In this document: in pieces, positions 1 to 6,800 of the stretch
Position numbering within the stretch: the first letter of the stretch is position 1
How the letters are laid out: each line of letters begins with the position of its first letter
Source: Isosphaeraceae bacterium
GTDB taxonomy: Bacteria; Planctomycetota; Planctomycetia; Isosphaerales; Isosphaeraceae
Direction of reading: 5' to 3'
Length of the DNA stretch: 44,693 bases
Assembly: GCA_021324445.1 (NCBI GenBank)
Contig: JAJPJC010000297.1
Location: forward strand, 1 to 44,693
The notes under the pieces: generated by a model
Database searches by the model: none
What the model was told of the DNA's origin: nothing
Seen by the model: only the letters and a program-made list of their open reading frames with translations
Made by a program: the position numbers and the translations under genes

Positions 1-44
1 GCCAGGCCGAACACAGGGACCCCGCCGTAGGATTCGTAGCCCAT
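1..44 (-). CDS. Start of a phage gene cut by the window edge
   Basis: An ATG at 44 on the minus strand opens a frame that runs off the left edge and encodes MGYESYGGVPVFGLA. An AGGTG stretch about 9 nt upstream could be the ribosome-binding site. It follows the tape-measure-like gene in the same direction, so a tail or baseplate protein is likely. Fifteen residues are too few to name a family. Confidence 0.4.
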   Translation of the reverse strand, partial: MGYESYGGVPVFGL

Positions 45-89
45 GGGAGTTCACACCTGAGCCGCAATGTCGTGGGGTCCATTTCGGGG

Positions 90-290
90 TCACACGCCAT
101 TGGCCTGATTGGTTTCGGTGATGTGCTCGCTCGACATCCACCGGGCGACTTCGGAGACGTCGCAGGTGTTTTCCCCGGAGACTCCCGAGAAGCCACGGAA
201 GATCGACTTGGGGTTCTGCCTCGAATCCGCGAGAGCACGGCTTACTTGGCCTTGGTTGTTCCGGTCGGCCCGGTAGCGGAGGTTGACCAC
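90..290 (-). CDS. Possible small protein after the tape-measure gene
   Basis: A 66-codon frame starting with GTG at 290 lies downstream of the tape-measure-like gene. The frame is closed by TGA just upstream (300-302), so 290 is nearly the only start. The product is polar, has no membrane segment and matches no family I recognise. It overlaps the end of the 242-436 frame by 49 nt. That overlap suggests either that only one of the two is real or that both are pieces of one frameshifted gene. I see no good ribosome-binding site. Confidence 0.3.
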   Translation of the reverse strand: MVNLRYRADRNNQGQVSRALADSRQNPKSIFRGFSGVSGENTCDVSEVARWMSSEHITETNQANGV

Positions 291-436
291 CGGGCTCGAT
301 CATGGCCCGGCCGGAGACTGATTGCTGGACGAGCATCTGGCCCGTACGGCGGTGGATCTGGCTTTCGTCGCCACGCTGGTTGTGCTCTCATCGAATCGAC
401 GCGGCCGCCGCCGTTCCCGCCTGAACCGGACGTCAC
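242..436 (-). CDS. Possible 64-residue protein coupled to the tape-measure gene
   Basis: The GTG start at 436 overlaps the TGA stop of the preceding gene by four bases (GTGA), an arrangement typical of translational coupling. The product is Gly/Arg/Pro-rich, with a Gly-rich amino end and no recognised domain. Arg-rich composition is also what a random frame would give at this GC content, so the coupling is the only real support. It may be the first half of a frameshifted gene continued by the 90-290 frame. Confidence 0.3.
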   Translation of the reverse strand: MTSGSGGNGGGRVDSMRAQPAWRRKPDPPPYGPDARPAISLRPGHDRARWSTSATGPTGTTKAK

Positions 437-1728
437 ATCCGGCCCAGTGGTCTCGGGGGCGGAGCGGTGAGGGTTCCGCTGTCGCGCCGCTGTTGGTGCT
501 CCTGGTCTTTCTTCATCATCTCATTTTGCTCCTTGATCCGTTCGACCAGTTCGGCCAAGAGCGCGGTGGTCTTTCCCATGTCGCCGGATGCCGCCAGATC
601 GCCCCAACCACGAGTCTTACCCGGCTCCGCCCAACCCGGCTTCAGGGCCTGCCGGTTCATGATCTGCTCCCGCGCATCAGCCATCTCGGGAATCCCGCCG
701 GCTGCATAGTCCCGGATATCGGACCGCTCCACTAGGCCGCCTGGCGTCGCCGCAGCTTTGGCGATCTGGCGCAGGCGAGTTATCAGGTCCTTGCGAGTCC
801 CTGGTTCAACCAGACCTTCGTGCGTCGATCGAGAGACGGAGTCGCCGCCAGTAACCAGGATGGCTTTCGGGTTTTTTCCGCCCGGGGCTTGCTGCATTCG
901 GACGGTCTCCACGACGCCCTTGAGTCGCTGGTGCGGACTCAGGTTTTCCTTGATGCCGTAGTCCGCCCCCTCGATCTGGTCCTTGGCCAGCTTCTCTTGG
1001 ATCTCCATCACTGTGCGCTGAACGCGGGTTGCCTCCTGGCCCGGTGCGATCTCGAGCATGCTGGCAATGATCTGTGCCGCCTCCTCCCCGGTCAGACCCT
1101 GCGCATGCAATTCGGTCAGGCCCGGAATGAGGTGTGAGGGTGGAGCGCTGGCGGCCTCGAGGGTGCTGAAGATCTGGCTCGCCCGGGCGATCATCTCGTT
1201 GGCGCTGGTGCGGCCCTTCTGCTGAGCCGGCAGACTGGCGGAGAACTCGCCCATCTGCTGCTGGTCCACGCCATGTTGCTGGGCGTATTCGGCCATGGCA
1301 CACGGGGACCGGCCGGCTGCTTCCTCGGTCATCTTGGCAGAGGGTCCCTCGCCGAGATCGAGGCTGCCCCCCTCCAAGAAAGCCTCCCGGAATTGCTTCA
1401 GTTCCTCGGCCTTGAGGCTGGCTTTCGGCCCCTTCTCGACCGCTTGCGAAGTGAACCGGCGGGTGTCCTCCTTCCTGGAGAGCGCGGCAATCTCCTGCAT
1501 CGCCGCGCGCAACTGCTGGAATTGCTTGGCCGAGTCCTGGATCTTCTGGGCCATCGCATTGAAATCGCTTCCGATCCCGCCGACGACCCAGCGAAGGGTT
1601 TGCAGACCCGTATGGGCCTTCTGCAGGCCCTTGGCCGTCTCGTCGCCGGCTTCCTTGCCGACCCTCAGCTCGTTGACCGCGTTCTTGTGGTCGAATCGTG
1701 TCGGGATGATCAGTTCGGGAGGGTCCAT
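433..1728 (-). CDS. Tail tape-measure-like protein, short
   Basis: The 431-residue product begins with a segment typical of phage tape-measure proteins: a short IPTRFD strand, then a long run of heptad-like helix (about residues 15-100) rich in Ala, Gln, Lys and Glu. Helical, coiled-coil-prone segments continue to the C-terminus, with a Lys/Gln/Arg-rich tail. The tape measure sets tail length and sits in the tail lumen. It lies just downstream of the tail chaperone-position genes, which fits. At 431 residues it is short for a siphovirus tape measure, and no membrane segment or peptidase domain is seen, so it may be a truncated form or one part of a split gene. The ATG overlaps the TGA of the previous gene (TGATG). 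Confidence 0.6.
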   Translation of the reverse strand: MDPPELIIPTRFDHKNAVNELRVGKEAGDETAKGLQKAHTGLQTLRWVVGGIGSDFNAMAQKIQDSAKQFQQLRAAMQEIAALSRKEDTRRFTSQAVEKGPKASLKAEELKQFREAFLEGGSLDLGEGPSAKMTEEAAGRSPCAMAEYAQQHGVDQQQMGEFSASLPAQQKGRTSANEMIARASQIFSTLEAASAPPSHLIPGLTELHAQGLTGEEAAQIIASMLEIAPGQEATRVQRTVMEIQEKLAKDQIEGADYGIKENLSPHQRLKGVVETVRMQQAPGGKNPKAILVTGGDSVSRSTHEGLVEPGTRKDLITRLRQIAKAAATPGGLVERSDIRDYAAGGIPEMADAREQIMNRQALKPGWAEPGKTRGWGDLAASGDMGKTTALLAELVERIKEQNEMMKKDQEHQQRRDSGTLTAPPPRPLGRM

Positions 1729-1883
1729 CAGAACATCGCCTCGTTAGCCACGCGCGTCGCCGCCGCGATCGACTCGACCGCCCACTTGGTCCGAGGTATC
1801 GTCCGCTCGGTCGCCTCGAGGAAGTCCACTAAGTCCTGGGCATCTTCGAGCAAGATCCACAGCGGCAACCTGCCCTGAGCCAT
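1728..1883 (-). CDS. Small phage tail-region protein (51 aa)
   Basis: The product begins MAQGRLPLWILLEDAQDLVD and is mostly helical. The frame is open to 1961, but the gene upstream ends at 1889, so the ATG at 1883 is preferred: it leaves a 5-nt gap. The stop overlaps the start of the tape-measure-like gene. A small gene between the tail tube and tape measure is the usual place of a tail assembly chaperone or its frameshift extension; function here is inferred from position only. Confidence 0.55.
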   Translation of the reverse strand: MAQGRLPLWILLEDAQDLVDFLEATERTIPRTKWAVESIAAATRVANEAMF

Positions 1884-1888
1884 CAGCG

Positions 1889-2299
1889 TCAGGCGCCGCC
1901 ATCGCGAAAAGACCGTGCACCGCTCTGACCGGTCGCCACACCGATCACCTCGCGTGCCCATTCCCAGGAGTCGGGATCAGACGGCCGGAAGGCAAAGAGG
2001 AGGTCCAGCTCGCGGTCGTCGAGGTCGTAGTTGCGGCAGAGCAAGTGCGCACCGAGGGTGGCCGCGCCGGAGAGCAGGGCTGCATTGTCCTCGCAGCGAG
2101 AGATCGCCGCAACCAGCTCGTCCAGTTCCGGGCCGGCCGTGACGACCGGGTAGTGCCTCTCGGCCTTCCCTCCGCGGAAGCTGGCGTGGATCTGGAGCCA
2201 CGGTTTGGGAAACAGCCACTCTTGCCCGTCCGCCATCCGGATCGGCACCGAATTGGCCGGGTCACACTCCGGCCGGCGCTTGGTTATCTCGTTGAGCAT
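1889..2299 (-). CDS. Hypothetical phage protein, tail-chaperone position
   Basis: This 136-residue acidic protein begins MLNEITKRRPECDPANSVPI and contains a helical half with the segment NYDLDDRELDLLFAF. Its ATG directly follows the TAA of the previous gene (TAAATG), so translation is probably coupled. It occupies the place between tail-tube and tape-measure genes where siphoviruses encode a tail assembly chaperone. No family is recognised with certainty, so the role is inferred from synteny. Confidence 0.65.
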   Translation of the reverse strand: MLNEITKRRPECDPANSVPIRMADGQEWLFPKPWLQIHASFRGGKAERHYPVVTAGPELDELVAAISRCEDNAALLSGAATLGAHLLCRNYDLDDRELDLLFAFRPSDPDSWEWAREVIGVATGQSGARSFRDGGA

Positions 2300-2662
2300 T
2301 TACACAGTGTCCTTGATCGTACCAGGCGGCGCAATCTGCGGGTCCAACCGCGGCGGCAGCGACTGGCTCGTGAGATATCCCCGTTTGATCCCGTCCGGAC
2401 TCAGGACCCAGGTGTAACGGTCCCGGCCACGGAGCGGACTATCCAGCGGGTGGTAGATGGTGTCCTCGGGGTCCTTGGTGACGAAGAGCCAGCCGCCGGG
2501 CTGTCGCCGGATCCAGGCCCGTTCCCCGGCGTCCTGGTCCACGCCCAGGAGCGGGTAGGCGATCACCAGGATCGAACGGATGCGCTCGAGCTGCGTCCGT
2601 CCCCGTTTGAGCTTCTCGGGGACCATCAGAGCATCGGCCAGTGGTGCGGTCGGAATCGGCAT
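2300..2662 (-). CDS. Hypothetical phage tail-region protein (120 aa)
   Basis: The ATG at 2662 (MPIPTAPLADALMVPEKLKR) is chosen because the frame further upstream reads through the repeat element at 2669-2762. The product is a compact alpha/beta-looking protein with an Arg/Lys-rich helix near residues 12-30 and a segment of tryptophans and aromatics in the middle. It ends KDTV and abuts the next gene directly. No domain is recognised; it travels with tail genes. Confidence 0.6.
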   Translation of the reverse strand: MPIPTAPLADALMVPEKLKRGRTQLERIRSILVIAYPLLGVDQDAGERAWIRRQPGGWLFVTKDPEDTIYHPLDSPLRGRDRYTWVLSPDGIKRGYLTSQSLPPRLDPQIAPPGTIKDTV

Positions 2663-2668
2663 GTTTGA

Positions 2669-2762
2669 AGAGTGGTCAGTAGTCAGTGGTGAGTGGTTAC
2701 AAGACACAGAGAAGTCCGGACAATCCGGTCCAGGTCTTTTCTTTCCTGATCACTGACCACTG
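2669..2762. repeat. Heptamer inverted-repeat element 1 (CACTGAC family)
   Basis: This spacer element has direct copies of a GTCAGTG-like heptamer on the left (2671-2697) and inverted CACTGAC copies on the right (2749-2762), around a central segment of about 50 nt. It fills the spacer between two tail genes. The same family recurs at 3226-3298 and 24042-24138, and in frame at 13271-13294. Confidence 0.85.
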
Positions 2763-2777
2763 CGAGCACAGCAAGCC

Positions 2778-3206
2778 TCACGTCCTGCCGGTGACTGAGA
2801 GCGGGTTGGTGACTCCATCGCTGGAATAGGCACGAAACGTGGCCGTGGCGGTGGCGAATTGCCCCCACTGGCCGGTGTTGTCCGTGTTCTCGTGCACGGC
2901 GTTCTGGAGTTGCCAATCGACGTTGCCGCCACTGGCCCCGAGTGCGTCGAGCTGAGAGGCGATGATCGTGCCGGACATCCCGGGGGCCAGGACGGCGGGA
3001 TTGGTCAGAGTGTACACGTCGCCCGAGGTGATGCTACATCGGGGGCGGTTGATCGAATTCGCAATGACCACGGGGTAACGGTTGTTGTCACCCGAGAATT
3101 CGATCAACTCGCCTCCTTGTGAGAACATCACCGAGGTAACCCTCGTGATGCTGGTCGAGGCGAACTGGACGTTGGTCCAATTGAGCTGCAACGCCGTAGC
3201 GGACAT
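2778..3206 (-). CDS. Major tail (tube) protein candidate
   Basis: The start at 3206 (MSATALQLNWTNVQF) has a clear AAGGAG site 8-9 nt upstream, while the frame upstream of it reads through repeat DNA. The 142-residue product is beta-rich, with a segment of Thr/Ser strands and the words VMFSQGGELIEFSGDNN, and ends VTGRT. Length, beta content and position between the tail-terminator-like gene and the tape-measure-like gene fit a tail tube protein of the long-tailed type. Family membership cannot be proved by eye. Confidence 0.6.
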   Translation of the reverse strand: MSATALQLNWTNVQFASTSITRVTSVMFSQGGELIEFSGDNNRYPVVIANSINRPRCSITSGDVYTLTNPAVLAPGMSGTIIASQLDALGASGGNVDWQLQNAVHENTDNTGQWGQFATATATFRAYSSDGVTNPLSVTGRT

Positions 3207-3225
3207 GGCCTGGTGCTCCTTCGAA

Positions 3226-3298
3226 GAGTGGTCAGTGGTCGGAAAGGAAAGACTCTTCGGGTCTTCACTGACCAGCGACCACCGATCACTGACCACTG
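3226..3298. repeat. Heptamer inverted-repeat element 2 (CACTGAC family)
   Basis: GGTCAGTGGTC on the left (3229-3240) is matched by inverted copies on the right, ending TGATCACTGACCACTG (3283-3298). A central GAAAGACTC...GGGTCTTC segment can itself pair. It lies between the tail-terminator-like and tail-tube genes. Confidence 0.85.
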
Positions 3299-3301
3299 TT
3301 C

Positions 3302-3748
3302 TTACTGGGAGATATCGAATCCGTCCCAGGTGATGAGGTACGCGAACGAGACGACCGCGGCGATCCTTCGCTCGGGGGGCGCTGGCGGCTGCCATTGCCA
3401 GGAATGAACGAGTGTCTTGGCCGGCAGCGTGTATCCCGCGAGCGACTGGCCGTTGATCGCGTTGTGCAGATAGTCCAGGAGCTGCTCGGCTAGCTCGTCG
3501 CGAAGTTGCGGGTCATTGTGCCGGGCTAGCAAGGTGACTGTGAGCCGCGCGGTGAAGCTGAGGTCGCCTGCCGTTTGCGCATCCCACCCCGCCGTGAGCG
3601 AGGTCCCGCTCGGTTCGATCGCCGCGGCGGTGAGGTCGCTGGCTGCGCCGCCGTAGTTTTCGGGAAGCCCTGACAACCACACGTCCGAGAAGGCTCCGGT
3701 GGCGAGCAGGGCGGCCTGGATTGCGTTGCGGACATCGCGTTCGCGCAT
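3302..3748 (-). CDS. Tail terminator / minor tail protein-like
   Basis: This 148-residue protein begins MRERDVRNAIQAALLATGAF, with an alternating helix-strand pattern and a second helix DELAEQLLDYLHNAIN near residue 85. That layout (short helix, beta-sheet, helix) is typical of tail terminator or head-tail joining proteins of the lambda gpU / HK97 gp10 kind, which cap the tail tube. Its place just before the tail-tube gene supports this. No Shine-Dalgarno sequence is obvious; the ATG sits against repeat element 3. Confidence 0.55.
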   Translation of the reverse strand: MRERDVRNAIQAALLATGAFSDVWLSGLPENYGGAASDLTAAAIEPSGTSLTAGWDAQTAGDLSFTARLTVTLLARHNDPQLRDELAEQLLDYLHNAINGQSLAGYTLPAKTLVHSWQWQPPAPPERRIAAVVSFAYLITWDGFDISQ

Positions 3749-3753
3749 TTTGA

Positions 3754-3834
3754 TTAGTGGTCATTGGTCATTTGTGACGAGCCAAGGAACCGGTCGTCTT
3801 TGAAATAACCAATAAAAAATAACGAATAACAACA
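3754..3834. repeat. Repeat element 3 (GGTCATT / AATAACC families)
   Basis: Direct GGTCATT repeats (3756-3775) are followed, after about 25 nt, by AATAACC/AATAAC-type repeats (3803-3830). Unlike most elements here, the two arms belong to different families, so it may be a composite or partly decayed copy. It fills the whole spacer between the giant fibre gene and the tail terminator gene. Confidence 0.7.
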
Positions 3835-6800
3835 CTAATTGATAATCTGAATCTGGCTGATCTGGATCGGCGCGGCCGAGCCCTGCGCCACCTCGAAGAC
3901 CACCGTCGTCAGGGGCGTGGTGAGGCTCGGCGCGGTAACCGTGGTGAACGCACCCGCCGTCAGATTCAGGGTCCATGGCGTGGTCCCCTGGAGTGTGCCC
4001 CCGAGATAGGATGACACGTTGTAGACGATTGAGGTGCGCGTCGTGCCGGCCGGGGCGACGGTCAGCTTGATACTGCTCGGGGACCACTGCGCACCGTCAG
4101 CCAAAGAGATCGACCACTTATCGCCCAAGGTCACGGCGACCGTGGCGTCGAGGTTCTCGAAAGACGACGCCTCGACGATGCCCACCCCGCTCGCGCCGCC
4201 GATCTCGTATCCCGAGGGATCCACGTACCTGCTGAGATATAACTCGGGCGCCAGGCTGGCGAAGGCGATGGTCCCGGTCGGGGTGGGCGTGGGCGTCGGG
4301 GTGGGCGTGGGCGTCGGGGTCGGACTCGGCGTCGGGGTCGGACTCGGCGATGCTGCCCCGAAGGTCTGGAGTCCCGCCAGCGCCGGTGAGACGTTATGGC
4401 CGAACTGGGACCGGCCCGTCGCGACCCAGAACTGGTTCACGGTCCGGCCGTCGCTGCCGTCGCCGATTCCCGGCTGCATCCCGGCGTTGGTGACCAGCGT
4501 CCAGAGCTGCGCCCCGATCTGGCCCGCCAGCGAGAAATAGCAGGAGGCCGCCAGGCCGGCGCGCGCCTGCATCAAGAGCCAGGTCGCCAGCGTATCCTTC
4601 ATGTCGGGGTGGAAGAAGAAATCGTGGACCAGCCCATAGAAGGGTGTCGATGTGCCGCCGCCCGTACCCACCCCGAAGGGAATCGACCGGTTGATGGCGC
4701 CCTCGTAGGCGATCAGCCGCGGGGTTGGGTTGCCGGCCACGTTGTAGGTCGCCAGGATCGCCTGGGACGTCGCGAAGAACCCGGAGGGCTGGCCGTAGAG
4801 CCCCGTGCCCGTCACCGACGAGCTGTACAGGAGGTGGGGCCGCCAGAGATCGTGATACATGTCCATCGTCCATGGCCAGGCCGTGTTGTACGCGATCGAG
4901 CTGGACAGGCTCGAGGCGCACGACGCCGCCGCCGTGACGAAGGATGGCTCCGGAACGCCCTGTCCCGTGGTCGGGATATCGATGTACGGCGCCTGGACCA
5001 CTGCATCAACCGGGGTATTGTGGGCATTGGCGTAGGTGACGATCTCCTGAGTCCAGCCGGTATTGGAAAACCAGTCGCCGAAGAGGCGCACCAGATCGCC
5101 GCCGCGGCCGGCGGCGGTGAAGGCCGCCTTGAAGAGGCTGTGGACCTGCGCGGTGCGGCCGAGAACCACGTCCTCGGCCGGTACGGTCGAGGAGGGGAAC
5201 TGGCCAATGAGCATGGTGGGGATGGTCTTGTCCCCGAGGTTCCAGACCTCGTTGCTGAACTCGATCCAGCACTGATGTCCCGGCTGGAGATTGGTCAGGA
5301 CGTCACTGGCATAGGCCGTGCAGCCGGCGTCCGAGAGCCCGATCGGCACGTTGAACCAGCCGGCGCAGCCCGGGATGGCGTTGACGACCGAGCAGGCCAG
5401 CTCCACCGGGATGTTGCCGCCGTTGTAGCTGAGGAAGATCTTGAAGGGATAGGTCAGGACGGCCGTCGCCGCCGCGCCGGACCCCCCGCCGCCCGAGATC
5501 GTCACGGCCGGCGCGGTTGTCCCATAACCGAACCCCGGGGCCATGATCGTGGCTCCGCCGGGCGTCGATCCCACCGCCGTCGTGGGAATCGAGCCGCCGG
5601 AAAGCCCATTGATATAGGCCGTCGCCTGCGACGGCGGTGGCGCGATCGCAACGGACGTGTGGGCCGACGTGTAGCCCGACCCGCCCGCGACCTGAGTGAA
5701 GCCGGTGACCTGCCCGGCGCCGTTGACCGTCGCCGTGAACCGGGCGCTGATGCCATCGCCCGTGATGATCACCTCGGGAGCGCCCAGCATATAGCCGGCT
5801 CCTCCCGAGACGAGCGTCAGCGCGGTGACGGCTCCGCCCGAAACGGTGGGGACGGCGGTCGCGATCAGGCCGGGCGGATCGATCTGGAGCCCCGAATAGA
5901 CCGGGTAGCCGGACCCGGACGCCGTGGGTGTGATCGCCGTGACGGCGCCTCCCGAGAGCGTGACGCTGAAGGATGCGCCCGTACCGAAGCCGCCGGTCGC
6001 CAGCGTTACATTGGGCGTGACACTGTAATTATTGCCCCCCGAGTCGAGGGTGACGCTCTGAATCCCGTTGTGGTACGACCAGGCCGCGCCCGAGGCATTG
6101 GAGGAGCCGCCGTAGGCCGGGCTGATCGTCCAGGACGTGCCGGACCCGGACTGGATCGTGTAGACATCCCCCGAGGAATCGCCCGTGATGACGATCTTCT
6201 GACCGGCCAGGCCGGACTGGCTGGTGCTGAACGTCAACGCGGTCGAGCCGCTGTTGATCGAGACGGTGCCGGAGCCGGCGACGTTACCGACGACGACCCG
6301 GGCCAGCGCGGTGGACCATGCACCACTCGGCGGCGCGATCGCGACGGCCGGCTGGCTGGTGTAGCCGGACCCTCCGGCCGTGATGTCCAGGTAGTTGACG
6401 CTGTTGGCCGCGGTGGATTGCGTGCAGTAGGCCGAGCCGATTCCATTGGGCAGGCCGGAGCCGGAGCCGCCCCCCCAGGCGACCACGAACGAGGTCGCGC
6501 TGGTGACCCAGATGTCAGTTTGAATGGCCGCCACGTTGATGGCGACCGGAGCGCCGGCCGTGCCGCCGGACTGGCCGTTCTGGACCAGCAACTGGAACGG
6601 AGCCGGCTGGCTCGTTGGCTCCTGCACGATGCCGCCGAAAGCCGGCGTCTGGATCGACTTGAGCCCGTGAGGCGTGGTGGTGAAGAATTCCAGGGCGGTC
6701 GTGTTCGAGGTGTTGAAGGTCCAGGCCCGGTTCACGGGAGTCCACATGTAGGGTTCCGGCGATCCGCCCGGCGCGGTGGTCTGACCGGTCCCCGGCCACT

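Noticed and set aside
4270..4350. The GGGGTCGG/GGGCGTGGGCGT tracts as a DNA-level regulatory repeat
   Set aside because: They simply encode the Ser-Pro-Thr linker of the fibre protein; the same holds for 25890-26035 in the papain-like gene.
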